The notes: a model not told the origin generated them from the sequence alone. Counted from the stretch's first letter, positions 43,599 to 53,360 are shown. The stretch is DNA of 59,185 nt from an uncultured Alphaproteobacteria bacterium (GCA_944392145.1 CALXVS010000006.1:1-59185), one strand, 5' to 3'. Made by a program: numbers and translations.

Positions 43599-44460
43599 AA
43601 TTATTTTTTACTTTTAAAGGTTCCGCGTTTTCATCGAATATCAAATCAGAACTGGCAAACATTATTTCTGATCCATTATATTTTGTTCCTGCAGTATAAC
43701 GTAACAAGTATGTTATATTTTTTATACCGCCATATAATTCGTTAATTTCTTTATGATTATCGTACGAAACTAACCAATGATGCTTTAGTTTTCTAACAGC
43801 ATTTAAAATTCTCACATGATCCTCATGTTTGAAGTAATTCATATAAAGCTGTCCTCCTTTTACATAATATGGAGGATCTAAATAAAATAGAGTATTAGCC
43901 ACATTTAATTGGGGTACAATTGTATCTAAAAAATCAACAGCATCTAAATTATAAAGATGTATATTCTCTTTATATCTAGCAATTTTCAAAATTTTTTCTA
44001 CTAATTTTTTCTTGTTAAAACGGACATCGAGTTTCCATGGACCTTTTTGTTGTAACCCACCAATTATTCCGCCTTTAATGATGCCTGATCTATTCGTTCT
44101 ATTTAAGAAAAATGTCGAAAAACCCAATTCAAATAAATCGCAATTTTCTTTATTTTTTTGAATTTCCTGTTGTTTTTTCCATTCTTCAACTGAAATATCA
44201 ACGGAATTTATTTTTTCAATGAATTCATCGCAATTATTTAGAATTGAATACCAAAAAGCATAAATGGAACGATCTTTATCATTTATGTATATATCCTTTA
44301 CAATTCCGGTCAAAAGAAGATTTAATGCTACACCGCATCCACCAGCAAATGGCTCAACATAGTTGCCATCAACTATATTGTTATCCTTTATAATTTTAGA
44401 AATAAAACCAGTTATTCTGCTTTTACCTCCAGGATATCTAAGTGGTGTATTATTTTGCAT
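43588..44460 (-). CDS. Dam-type (D12 class) adenine-N6 DNA methyltransferase
   Basis: A 290-residue methylase of the Dam/M.DpnIIA group. RYPGGKSRI and EPFAGGCGVALNLL (motif I, about 36-49) bind SAM, and FYLDPPYY (motif IV, about 190-197) is the catalytic site. These enzymes often modify GATC, but the specificity is not visible. The gene follows the OLD-like ATPase by 63 bases; a TATAGT box in the gap hints at a separate promoter. Confidence 0.9.
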   Translation of the reverse strand: MQNNTPLRYPGGKSRITGFISKIIKDNNIVDGNYVEPFAGGCGVALNLLLTGIVKDIYINDKDRSIYAFWYSILNNCDEFIEKINSVDISVEEWKKQQEIQKNKENCDLFELGFSTFFLNRTNRSGIIKGGIIGGLQQKGPWKLDVRFNKKKLVEKILKIARYKENIHLYNLDAVDFLDTIVPQLNVANTLFYLDPPYYVKGGQLYMNYFKHEDHVRILNAVRKLKHHWLVSYDNHKEINELYGGIKNITYLLRYTAGTKYNGSEIMFASSDLIFDENAEPLKVKNNSTF

Positions 44461-44523
44461 CTATTTTTCCCTTTATAATAACTCTACTATAGCATAAAAA
44501 AAACGATTTGGCCAGAACTATTT

Positions 44524-46209
44524 TTACTTAATATCAATTTTTGGGAGTCCTAATTTGATATTTGAAGAGTTTAATCTTTCAACAAACTCTTTCTTGAAGT
44601 TATTTATTATTGTTTCATCTAGAGATTTGCAATAGGCAGTAACACACGCATTAAAAAGTTTTTTATCTAATTGTGCCCATGCTTTACACGATTTTGTATC
44701 AGCAAGACGTACAGTCGAAATATTAGGCGGATTAATTCTGCACTCCTGAACTAATTCATTCTTTATAGAGTCTTGTAATTTATCTATTTTTTCAAACAAT
44801 GGATCTTTTGCTTCTAATTGTAATAAATAAATGATAATTCTTTTTTCAAGCGGATACAAATCAGGCTCAGGTAACCGCATAAAAAGTTTTTTGTCTCTTA
44901 TACGAACAACCTCTTGATCTGGAACATCACCATCTAAAACGACAAAAGCTTTTGTTTTATACAAAATAGTTGGAATGTTTTTACACATGCTGATTAAAGT
45001 CTTTTTTGATGTTCCAGGATTATCAGATTCATCTAAATTATGCTGTATTTCAATAAATTTACAAATTTTTGTTCCTAAAATAGATCTTAACATATGTTTA
45101 GCTACATCATCTTCACAATATACTGTTGTTTTGTACTGTTGAGAAACTTCTTGAGGAGATTTAAGTGTTAGTTCTTTATAAGCAAGGGCATAATCTGGGT
45201 TTTTTATAATTTCATAATTTTTATCACTTCCAGAGTGGGAAAAACTTATAAAATTTATCATTATATTATGTTTTTCAAGTTCTTCCTTCATATTTAAATA
45301 TAAATATTGGATAATATGAAGGGAATGAGTTGTAAAAACAATTTGTATATTGTGTTGTTTCGACCATTTGTTTAAATAACTGATTAAATTCACTTGAGCT
45401 GAGGGGTGTAAACTGGATTCAATTTCATCAATGCAAATAAGCCCCGTCTTGCGTGTCCTTTGAAATGATAATAACGTATTGAATATTGAACCTAAATTAT
45501 CTTCCCCTGAAGAAATTGAATTAAAATCATAAGTAGCGCTAGCTCCAGATGGTCCAAAAGTTTTTTTCTTATTATTATCAGAAACTGCTATATAGTCATT
45601 TTTATCCGTTTGTAAAAAAATATAACCATAAAATTTTTTTAAATCTTCTTTTTCTTCTGCATTTAACTCAATATTTTTTTGTTCTTCCGCTTTTGTTTCG
45701 ATAATAGGTCTTAATCTACTTAAACTGAGAAAAGATGTATTAAAAATAAAATTGCCATCTCCTTTTTCGTGACCAGACACTACTATTCGATGTCGCCCAC
45801 CACGTTCATCAATAGTAACTTTTTCTTTTATTTTTTCATTTTTTTTTGATGTTAAAAGTATGTTATAATTGTAATCATCATCATATTTTAAAGATAACCT
45901 AAATACTTCACTTAAAGGTGTCTTAAGTTGATTTCCAAAACAATCGACCGAGTCACTTGTAAATGGATGAGCAATTAACCCCATAAGTGTTGTTTTCATT
46001 GTTCCGTTTTTTCCGGATATAATCGTCAAATTTTTTCCTAAAGTAAGGACTCGATTCTTTAATGTTCTAAAATTCTCTATCTCTATTGCATCAATTTTTT
46101 GAACAGCAATATCTTTATTGGAAGTATATCCATATTCACTTCTGCTTTTGAATTCTTCCGGAGATAATTCATCATAAGCTTTAATATTTATTACTTCTTT
46201 TTTAGTCAT
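44524..46209 (-). CDS. OLD-like ATPase with TOPRIM domain
   Basis: A 561-residue protein. The ABC/SMC-type ATPase has Walker A SGKNGTMKTT (about 66-75), signature SSGEDN, Walker B GLICIDEIESSLHP and the H-loop TTHS. It is followed by a TOPRIM nuclease-like domain with VYCEDD and VVLDGD. OLD-family proteins (also GajA and similar) are defence nucleases. AAAGGA precedes the ATG at 46209; the TTG at 46212 is the alternative. It sits after hsdR in the type I R-M operon with a 52-base gap. Confidence 0.85.
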   Translation of the reverse strand: MTKKEVINIKAYDELSPEEFKSRSEYGYTSNKDIAVQKIDAIEIENFRTLKNRVLTLGKNLTIISGKNGTMKTTLMGLIAHPFTSDSVDCFGNQLKTPLSEVFRLSLKYDDDYNYNILLTSKKNEKIKEKVTIDERGGRHRIVVSGHEKGDGNFIFNTSFLSLSRLRPIIETKAEEQKNIELNAEEKEDLKKFYGYIFLQTDKNDYIAVSDNNKKKTFGPSGASATYDFNSISSGEDNLGSIFNTLLSFQRTRKTGLICIDEIESSLHPSAQVNLISYLNKWSKQHNIQIVFTTHSLHIIQYLYLNMKEELEKHNIMINFISFSHSGSDKNYEIIKNPDYALAYKELTLKSPQEVSQQYKTTVYCEDDVAKHMLRSILGTKICKFIEIQHNLDESDNPGTSKKTLISMCKNIPTILYKTKAFVVLDGDVPDQEVVRIRDKKLFMRLPEPDLYPLEKRIIIYLLQLEAKDPLFEKIDKLQDSIKNELVQECRINPPNISTVRLADTKSCKAWAQLDKKLFNACVTAYCKSLDETIINNFKKEFVERLNSSNIKLGLPKIDIK

Positions 46210-46261
46210 CAAATAGTCCTTTCAACCCATTTTCACCAATGTGATATCATGTCGTATTTTT

Positions 46262-48556
46262 TTACGCCGCCTTCTTATACAGATATTGTTGGAAGTTGCA
46301 GAACATTAAGCGGATTTCATCCGGTTTGCCGAGTTCCTGCAAAGCGTTCATTGGTGAACCATATTTCAAGTTTACAAGTTTACCAATTCTCTCATCATCA
46401 AGTTCAGAAATACCTTCTTTAACATATTGTTGTAATACGAACTCAATAAAGGCATATTGTCTTGACGCATAGTTATCCATAACATAAACCTTACATTGTA
46501 CGGCTCTTTCGGCTCTGGTCATCATATCGTTACAAAATTCTGCCAAATAACTCAAAACATCAAATACATCTTTATCCTCTGCTTGCAACGCCTTTTGAAT
46601 ATATTTAAATGTTTCTCTGTTATAACCACGTTCAGCAAAACGTTTAAGCAATGTCTTTCTGGTTATCGGATCAAGCCATACTTGGCGCAATTCTTCTTCC
46701 GTCTTAAAGAAGTTTGGCGTTTGACCAACCAGTCTTTCAATAAATTCTTTGGCGCTGATAGGTTTACCCAAGTCTTTATCATAAAATGTGGTACCGTCAT
46801 CAAAAATTTTAACTTCGCGACCTTTACCTAATTTAATTTTAGTAATTTTCTTCGGTTCCGGAGTTTCACCATCATTTCCATTTCCGCCGTTACCTCCTTG
46901 ACCGCCTTTGCCGCCATTGCCACCGCTAGGCTTTCCGGTATATTCTGTCGGGCCATCCCATTCTTTATCTTCAAAGTTCTTGGAAGCGCCCACAAAATCA
47001 TAAATTGTGAAATAGTCTTTATCTTCGCAAACTCTGGTTCCTCTACCGATAATCTGCTTAAATTCAATCATCGAGTTCACAGGCCGGAGCAAAACGATAT
47101 TTTTCACCTGAATAGCATCAACACCGGTCGAGAGCTTTTGTGATGTGGTTAAAATGGTCGGAATAGTTTTGGACGTATCTTGGAATTGCCTTAAAAACAT
47201 TTCCCCACGTGCGCCATCATCTGCAGTCACACGCACACAATAGTTTGGGTTAGTGCTTGCGTTTTTATATTGGTTTATCATATCTCTGATTAGACCAGCG
47301 TGTGTCTGTGTGGCGCAAAAGACTAGGGTTTTATCGTTTTGATTGATTTCATCCATAAACTTTTTAACCCGCTCAAGTTCCTTATCAACAATAAATACCT
47401 CATTGTCCTTATAAGTTTTTTCCGGATCAATTTCCCCATCAACATCATCAGAGGCATTATACTGATATTCGTCAAAGTTTGTGCTTAGGTTTCTAACCCT
47501 AAACGGTGTTAAAAAGCCGTCATTTATACCTTGTTTTAATGAGTATGTATAAACGGGCTCACCAAAATATTTATAGGTGTCCACATTATCTTTGCGTTTT
47601 GGTGTAGCTGTTAAACCCAAGTGAACGGCGCAATCAAAATAGTTCAAAATCTCGCGCCAATTACTTTCATCATTAGCCCCACCGCGGTGACATTCATCAA
47701 TAATCACCAAATCAAAAAAGTCTTTCGGATATTGTCCGAAATATGGCTTTTCGCCACTCATAAAGGTTTGGAAAATAGTAAAGAAAATGCTTTGCGCATC
47801 CGGTACTCTACCATTTTTCTTAATATCCGCCGGCGTAATTCGGGCAAGTGAATTGAGCGGAAAAGCCTGAAAAGCGTTAAAAGCTTGGTCGGCTAATATG
47901 TTCCGGTCGGCTAAAAACAGCACGCGAGGCAAGCGATCGCCGATGTTTTTAATGTTCCACTTTGCCTGCATCAGTTTCCAAACTATCTGAAAAGCAATAC
48001 AGGTTTTTCCTGTTCCGGTGGCAAGGGTTAATAAAATTCTTGGCTTTCCTTCGCTTAATGCTTTTATCGTGGCGTTGATAGCATTTTCTTGATAATAGCG
48101 CAATTCAAATTGACCGTCGGTTTTTGATGGAATAGCAGAAAGCAGATTAAATATCTCGTTGTCTTGGCTGTATGTCATCTGCCAGAGTTCTTCCGGAGAT
48201 GGATAAGCAGTAACTTGCTGTTCTTTGCCGGTTTCCATATCTATTTGATAGATTTCTGTGCCATTTGTGGCATAAGTAAAGCGAATATTTAAGAGTTCGG
48301 CATATTGTTTGGCTTGCGCCACACCATCGGTATATGAGCGAGAAGATTTTTTGGCTTCCACCACCGCTAATTTAACATTTTTATAGATAAGCACATAATC
48401 AGCGCTCAGCTTCGGTGCGCGAGCGTTCATACCGATAATTTTACCCTTAGAAATAGGATATTCCCGACGAACGATAACATTGTCGCCGGTTTTCCAACCA
48501 CACTCTATCAACTTCGGGTTTATCAGTTCTTCTCTTGTATCAGCTTCAGAAACCAT
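46262..48556 (-). CDS. hsdR: type I restriction enzyme, R subunit
   Basis: A 764-residue HsdR of the shorter (EcoEI-like) class. The N-terminal nuclease has SADYVL and AVVEAKK (about 50-72); the translocase motor has ATGTGKT, DECHRGG, LTATPKRKD and the later IGRGTRV. A glycine-rich linker of about 17 residues (GGNGGKGGQGGNGG) separates the motor from the C-terminal domain. The ATG at 48556 shares one base with the hsdS stop; the GTG at 48559 is less likely. Confidence 0.95.
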   Translation of the reverse strand: MVSEADTREELINPKLIECGWKTGDNVIVRREYPISKGKIIGMNARAPKLSADYVLIYKNVKLAVVEAKKSSRSYTDGVAQAKQYAELLNIRFTYATNGTEIYQIDMETGKEQQVTAYPSPEELWQMTYSQDNEIFNLLSAIPSKTDGQFELRYYQENAINATIKALSEGKPRILLTLATGTGKTCIAFQIVWKLMQAKWNIKNIGDRLPRVLFLADRNILADQAFNAFQAFPLNSLARITPADIKKNGRVPDAQSIFFTIFQTFMSGEKPYFGQYPKDFFDLVIIDECHRGGANDESNWREILNYFDCAVHLGLTATPKRKDNVDTYKYFGEPVYTYSLKQGINDGFLTPFRVRNLSTNFDEYQYNASDDVDGEIDPEKTYKDNEVFIVDKELERVKKFMDEINQNDKTLVFCATQTHAGLIRDMINQYKNASTNPNYCVRVTADDGARGEMFLRQFQDTSKTIPTILTTSQKLSTGVDAIQVKNIVLLRPVNSMIEFKQIIGRGTRVCEDKDYFTIYDFVGASKNFEDKEWDGPTEYTGKPSGGNGGKGGQGGNGGNGNDGETPEPKKITKIKLGKGREVKIFDDGTTFYDKDLGKPISAKEFIERLVGQTPNFFKTEEELRQVWLDPITRKTLLKRFAERGYNRETFKYIQKALQAEDKDVFDVLSYLAEFCNDMMTRAERAVQCKVYVMDNYASRQYAFIEFVLQQYVKEGISELDDERIGKLVNLKYGSPMNALQELGKPDEIRLMFCNFQQYLYKKAA

Positions 48557-49683
48557 CACAGTTCTCCTCTAAATGCTTTTTGCAATATAGATTGTTTTAA
48601 TTCATCACATTCTTTAATTTTCTGGGTATATATTGCTTCAAGTTGTTTGGTTTGTTCTTTTAGTGCATCAAGCTTTTCAACGATTTTTTGTTGCACCTCA
48701 ATGGTTGGCATTGAAAGCATAAAATCGGTTATCATTCCTACTCTTAAAAATTTAGTATTTGCACCTAACGACATTTTTTTCAACTCTGCTAACGCTTTGA
48801 ATAATTGAAAATAAAGATACCTATAATTTAATTTTGATTTATCAGGTATAGTTATTACATAAGTTCTTTGATAGGCATTAAATTTCCCTTTATAATGTTT
48901 AACATTAAAATCTCCAGATGCATTATTTCCTGCTAACAAAATTGCTTCACAGTCAAATGCAAAATTATTTATTCTTAAAGGCGTCCTAGAACAAGTAAAA
49001 AATGGATATCGACCGTTCTCAACAGCAGCATTAGAATTAAGTTTACCGGTTGTTATTTTAATATATTTCCCTAATTTATCTTTTTGCGCAACTATATTTT
49101 CTAAATATCCGTCAAACAGCTCTTTGGCATTAATAATGTTTTGCTCGGCATTGGCTTTAACCTTGTCTATATTAGCAAACAATTTTGTAGTTTTTTCTAC
49201 AATTGATTTTTGTTCTTGTATTGGAGGAACGGGAATACGCAGCATCCTAATGTCATTATTGTTCAGGTGTAAAATATTTACTCCCTTTGCGTACTGGGCT
49301 AATTGATGTTTGAGAGGAAAATTAATCATATATGACAAATACGAAGACAATAAAACATTATTTCTTGTCCTTATAATATTTATATCCCCGCTTATAATAA
49401 CCCCTTCTTTATCAAGTGCTCGTGCTATTGCAATTCCCATCGCGTCAGCTGTTGTTGTAGCAGGCACTAAAACATCACCTTCTAAAGATTTAATTTTACC
49501 CTCAACATTTGTTTTACGTAACACTTCTTGTATTATTGGCGTGTATAACGTATATAAATCGCCATAATGGATACACGGGAATTTTCCCATATTATTAAAA
49601 TCTTTTTTAGATATACCGCTTCCTCTTAAAAGCTGTACATCTCCATTTTTTTCCAATTCTGAAATCGAAACAATAGGGTACAT
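48556..49683 (-). CDS. hsdS: type I restriction enzyme, S (specificity) subunit
   Basis: A 375-residue HsdS with two target-recognition domains, each followed by a conserved helix region: IRMLRIPVPPIQEQKSIVEK (about 146-165) and LSMPTIEVQQKIVEKLDAL near the C-terminus. It sets the DNA sequence recognised by the complex. It starts right after the hsdM stop. The recognition site cannot be deduced. Confidence 0.93.
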   Translation of the reverse strand: MYPIVSISELEKNGDVQLLRGSGISKKDFNNMGKFPCIHYGDLYTLYTPIIQEVLRKTNVEGKIKSLEGDVLVPATTTADAMGIAIARALDKEGVIISGDINIIRTRNNVLLSSYLSYMINFPLKHQLAQYAKGVNILHLNNNDIRMLRIPVPPIQEQKSIVEKTTKLFANIDKVKANAEQNIINAKELFDGYLENIVAQKDKLGKYIKITTGKLNSNAAVENGRYPFFTCSRTPLRINNFAFDCEAILLAGNNASGDFNVKHYKGKFNAYQRTYVITIPDKSKLNYRYLYFQLFKALAELKKMSLGANTKFLRVGMITDFMLSMPTIEVQQKIVEKLDALKEQTKQLEAIYTQKIKECDELKQSILQKAFRGEL

Positions 49684-51129
49684 TTAAAATAGCTCCTTTA
49701 TCTTGCCTAAGATTTCAGAACTTTCAGCATCAAGCTTCTCTATTTCCGCAATAATATCTTTCGGTTCACGATAAATAACTTCATCACTCTTATTCGGGTT
49801 TTTAACCGATAAATCTAATGTGTCCGGATTAACGTCTTTTAGGTCAACAAACCAAGAATTCTCGGTTTCTTTTTGCCCTTTGAAACACTCTAAGAAATCA
49901 GCTAAATCATTTTCATTTAAGGGGTTAGTCTTGCCTAAATTCCGGTCAAGGTTTAGCTGATAATACCAAATTTTTTTTGTCGGTTCGCCTTTTTTGAAAA
50001 ACAACACCACCGTTTTAACTCCGGCAGAAAATACCTTTGCCGGCAAATCTAATACGGCATATAAATTACAGCTTTCTAATAGCTCTCTTCTGACTTCTGT
50101 TGCATCACCATTACTCAAAAAGGTATTTTTAATAACAACACCGGCATTACCTCCGGCTTTGAGGTATTTGATAAAATGCTGAATAAACATATAAGCCGTT
50201 TCACTAGTCTTTATCGGAAAGTTTTGAATGTCCGATTTGCTTGTTGCCGCACCAAAAGGCGGATTGGCTAAAATAACATTAAACTGGTCTTTGGTTTGCA
50301 CCGCCATAATGTTTTCAGAAAGCGTATCTTTACGGATAATATTCGGCGCTTCAACCCCATGCAAAATCATATTCATAATGGCAATGATATACGGTAACGG
50401 CTTAAATTCTTTACCGTAGAGCGTTTTCTTCTGCAAAGTTTCCATCTCATCAACGGTTAATTGCTTGCTTTCCTTAAGATAATTAAAAGCTTCCACCAAG
50501 AAGCCGGCGGACCCGCAAGCGCCGTCATAAATTTTGTCGCCCAGTTTTGGTTGAACAACATTGATAATAGCTCTGATGAGTGGTCTTGGGGTATAATATT
50601 CACCGCCGTTGCGCCCGCTGTTACCCATATTTTGAATTTTACCTTCGTAAAGTTCGGAAAGCTCGTGCTTTTCTTCCGAGGTTTGAAAACGCATTTCCTG
50701 CATAATATTGATGACAGTACGCAGGATATAGCCATCATTGATTTTGTTTCTTAATTCGCTGAAAATAACTCCGATTTTATATTCCAAAGTGTCAGCGGCC
50801 TCTGCTAATTCCTTAAAATGCGCCAAATAAGGCCATAACTTATCCCTGACGAAGTTGACTAAGTCATCCCCGGTCATAGCTTTGTGATAATCAAGCTTGC
50901 CGTCGGGAGTTTTAGGATATGCCCAACTGCTCCAAGTATAATTCTCATCAATAATCGGGGTATATTTTTTGCCGTTAAGCTCGGCTTCCATTGCCCGATT
51001 GTTTTCCAAATCTTCCAGATATTTCAAGAACAACAGCCACGAAGTCTGCTCAATATAATCCATTTCGGTTGAGCAACCGGCGTCTTTGTGCAACTCATTA
51101 TCAATATTCTTAAAACTTAGTTCAAACAT
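49684..51129 (-). CDS. hsdM: type I restriction enzyme, M (methylase) subunit
   Basis: A 481-residue adenine-N6 methylase. GEYYTPRPLIRAIINVV and YDGACGSAGFLVEAF form the SAM site, and ILANPPFG (motif IV) the catalytic site. The start MFELSFKNIDNEL at 51129 has AGGAT upstream; the longer frame to 51237 overlaps the HTH gene. With HsdS it methylates and with HsdR it restricts. Confidence 0.95.
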   Translation of the reverse strand: MFELSFKNIDNELHKDAGCSTEMDYIEQTSWLLFLKYLEDLENNRAMEAELNGKKYTPIIDENYTWSSWAYPKTPDGKLDYHKAMTGDDLVNFVRDKLWPYLAHFKELAEAADTLEYKIGVIFSELRNKINDGYILRTVINIMQEMRFQTSEEKHELSELYEGKIQNMGNSGRNGGEYYTPRPLIRAIINVVQPKLGDKIYDGACGSAGFLVEAFNYLKESKQLTVDEMETLQKKTLYGKEFKPLPYIIAIMNMILHGVEAPNIIRKDTLSENIMAVQTKDQFNVILANPPFGAATSKSDIQNFPIKTSETAYMFIQHFIKYLKAGGNAGVVIKNTFLSNGDATEVRRELLESCNLYAVLDLPAKVFSAGVKTVVLFFKKGEPTKKIWYYQLNLDRNLGKTNPLNENDLADFLECFKGQKETENSWFVDLKDVNPDTLDLSVKNPNKSDEVIYREPKDIIAEIEKLDAESSEILGKIKELF

Positions 51130-51178
51130 ATTATAATCCTTTAGTCTTAGTCTCTTTTGATGGTTACATATTTTTGCA

Positions 51179-51343
51179 TTACTTATTCTTAATCCATTCT
51201 TCAATTTCTGTTTTTTTGAAACGCCAAAATTTCCCAACTCTAAAAGCCGGAATCTTCTTCTCTGCCGCTAATTTATAAACAGTTTTCTTAGCCAATTTTA
51301 AATATTCAGCAACTTCTTCAACTGTTAAAATATCACCGCTCAT
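51179..51343 (-). CDS. small HTH regulator, first gene of the R-M operon
   Basis: Fifty-four residues, almost the same as the BREX-leading regulator at 739-921 over their common 53 positions (about six differences, clustered after the recognition helix). The ATG at 51343 has GGAG upstream. The gap to hsdM is 49 bases. Its promoter and upstream repeats also match those of the first copy, so both proteins probably bind both operators. Confidence 0.8.
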   Translation of the reverse strand: MSGDILTVEEVAEYLKLAKKTVYKLAAEKKIPAFRVGKFWRFKKTEIEEWIKNK

Positions 51344-51378
51344 TACTTTCTCCATATTCTTTAAAAAGAAACGGTGTA

Positions 51379-51450
51379 ATTTTAACAAAACATAAACAAT
51401 AATGCAAGAAATTTTTCCTCTAAAGGGAACAAAAGGGAATAAAAGGGTGG
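51379..51450 (-). promoter_or_regulatory. promoter and three 10-bp repeats before the R-M operon
   Basis: On the minus strand TTGCAT (51407-51402) and TAAAAT (51384-51379) with 17 bases between. Upstream, 13 bases away, are three tandem decamers, TAAAGGGAAC, AAAAGGGAAT and AAAAGGGTGG in plus-strand orientation (51421-51450). This matches the BREX control region at 643-704. Confidence 0.75.
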
Positions 51451-51533
51451 ATTATGCTTTGTTATTCGGAGATTTGTGAATTTCGATTTCTAGGTTTGGC
51501 AATTTTTTGTTTTAGTGTTTGACATTTTTTCTA

Positions 51534-51731
51534 TTACTCTACCTCAAACCATTCTATACAAGTGGCAAGCAAGTGGTCGTAGTTGCCGGAGGTGGCTTCG
51601 GCGTAAAAAGCATCGCGTTCTTCTTGGGAAAGGACTGCCTGGCGCATCGCCCGTAAACAGATACCTAATATATTAAATGCGTTGCCGTCTTCACCGGTAA
51701 GCCGGACAGTAATCTCAGGATATTTTGGCAT
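51534..51731 (-). CDS. small hypothetical protein of mobile element
   Basis: Sixty-five acidic residues: MPKYPEITVRLTGEDGNAFN, then AFYAEATSGNYDHLLATCIEW. AAGGAGG is 6 bases before the ATG at 51731. Such short proteins are common in conjugative and phage-like elements of alphaproteobacteria. Function unknown. It lies 10 bases after the next gene upstream and is probably co-transcribed. Confidence 0.7.
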   Translation of the reverse strand: MPKYPEITVRLTGEDGNAFNILGICLRAMRQAVLSQEERDAFYAEATSGNYDHLLATCIEWFEVE

Positions 51732-51741
51732 GGCGACCTCC

Positions 51742-52050
51742 TTATTTAACCTCAAGCCCCAAGTAGCGGCAATAGCTTGAGCTGGACGGGTCGGCGTAGA
51801 GTGTCGGCTGACCGTCACATTCTAGGGCGATAACCTGACGTTGGTTGTCGTTATTATATCCCCCTTTACCGGATAAAAAGATGTAGTTATCCAGAGGGTG
51901 TTGGCAAACGGCCTGATACCAAATGGGTGACAGGTGAACCCTCTCGGCTATTACAACTTCTTCGGCTTGGTGCGCGTATTTTTTGGTTAAATCCCGAACT
52001 TCGGAAATATCAGAGGGTTTCCTGACCATGTAAGTTTTAACTGTTTTCAT
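51742..52050 (-). CDS. small hypothetical protein of mobile element
   Basis: A 102-residue soluble protein (MKTVKTYMVRKPSDISEVRD...). GGAG is 6-8 bases before the ATG at 52050; the frame to 52071 adds only a few residues. No known motif. Paired with the gene at 51534. Confidence 0.65.
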   Translation of the reverse strand: MKTVKTYMVRKPSDISEVRDLTKKYAHQAEEVVIAERVHLSPIWYQAVCQHPLDNYIFLSGKGGYNNDNQRQVIALECDGQPTLYADPSSSSYCRYLGLEVK

Positions 52051-52577
52051 GATAATCTCCTTTCGCATCACAATGAATGCTCTTTTTCGAAGAATTATCC
52101 AGTTATTTCTGTACTAAATCGCAAGAAATATGCATTATTTTGAGGGGGGTGACCAGCCAGAAGTGACCAGTGACCAGCCAGGAAAAATCGGACCCTATTA
52201 TAACCCTTGTATTTATTGGGGTTTGAGATATACCCGACCAGCCAGAATTTTTCTGTTTCGCTAGAAATATGGCGCGGCTTGCGTCCCCGCATATGAAATC
52301 TCGCCAGGAAGGACCCGTTGGATTACATATGCGAGAGCATTGTTTTTTATAAAAATATATGCCACAGATATATGTTTGTTTAAAAATAAAGTATAATTTT
52401 TATTGAAAAGTTGAGAACCAAAAGAAAAACATTAAGTACAAATACTATGTGGAAAGTGAAAGGTGGCGTTACCTCTCAGTCTTTGTTACCAATTATAAAA
52501 TAACACCTGCGGTCTGATAACGCCACTGTAAATATTATAACACCCTCTGACACAAATGTCAAATGGCGGTAACTCCT
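52051..52577. other. gene-free region with GACCAGCCAG repeats and an inverted repeat
   Basis: No convincing gene; the 65-residue frame at 52095-52292 has no ribosome site. GACCAGCCAG occurs at 52151, 52172 and 52236, with a partial copy at 52165. An inverted pair GTGGCGTTA (52463-52471) and TAACGCCAC (52518-52526) lies before the replication-like gene. The repeats may be protein-binding sites such as a replication or recombination control region. Confidence 0.45.
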
Positions 52578-53351
52578 TTACAAATATTCGCCGATTTTGT
52601 GGATGTGACATAGGGCAAAGTGCCAGCCGTCCAAAGGTCGTCCTTTTAAATCGCACCAGCCGTGGGCATAGTAATGATCAAAGAAGCGGTCCAGATCTAC
52701 GGTCAATTCTTTTTCCGTTATATATCGCCGCACTTCATCCTCATCTGGGGGAAGTTGGTCAAAATGATAGGGTAGCACAGACTTTATCTGCCGAGCAAAT
52801 ACACTGCCGATTGAGCGTAACTCACCGCTTGAGGTATTTTGAAAATGTTGAGGCGTGTATAAATTTTCTTTCCTTATAACATTATTCCCTTCTTTACTTT
52901 CTTTATTTATGGACTCATCGGGGGCTGGGGCAGGATTTTCTTCGGGCGATGGTCGGGCGGACTTTTCTTTTTTCTTTTCCATAAAGCCCATATATTTCAA
53001 ATAGTTTGGCATCCTTATAAGTAGGGCGTTGCCAACGCGTATTGTCTCCACTTCATGAATGTCCTTTAACTTCTTCAACAGGCGCTTGATTTCGTCCCGG
53101 GATTTATGAAGGGCATCCGCCAAATGTTGATAGCTGGTAATCAGTTCCCCTTTTCGAACTTCTCTTGTCCCCCACTGACGGGTTGTGTAATTGGCCCGCA
53201 TTAAAAGGTATGTAAACAGTTTCCAAGCCGCATCATCATAGAACAGAGGCCAGTTGACAAGCTCGCGATCTAACATAATATAACCGTTACCGGATGGAAT
53301 TGTGTCCTGAAACGAGAAAGAAAGAGATATCGGGTGTCTCAGTTTTTTCAT
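52578..53351 (-). CDS. replication-initiation-like or regulatory protein of mobile element
   Basis: A 257-residue protein. The N-terminal part (about 25-115) is a winged-helix arrangement, YIMLDRELVNWPLF...ITSYQHLADALHKSRDEIKR, seen in phage replication and DnaD-like proteins. A low-complexity linker (about 120-165) leads to a C-terminal domain with FDHYYAHGWCDLKGRPLDGW. It lies 9 bases after the serine recombinase. A role in element maintenance is likely. Confidence 0.6.
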   Translation of the reverse strand: MKKLRHPISLSFSFQDTIPSGNGYIMLDRELVNWPLFYDDAAWKLFTYLLMRANYTTRQWGTREVRKGELITSYQHLADALHKSRDEIKRLLKKLKDIHEVETIRVGNALLIRMPNYLKYMGFMEKKKEKSARPSPEENPAPAPDESINKESKEGNNVIRKENLYTPQHFQNTSSGELRSIGSVFARQIKSVLPYHFDQLPPDEDEVRRYITEKELTVDLDRFFDHYYAHGWCDLKGRPLDGWHFALCHIHKIGEYL

Positions 53352-53360
53352 GAAACCTCC

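Noticed and set aside
52095-52292. 65-residue frame on the minus strand
   Set aside because: No ribosome site, and its middle is made of the GACCAGCCAG repeats.
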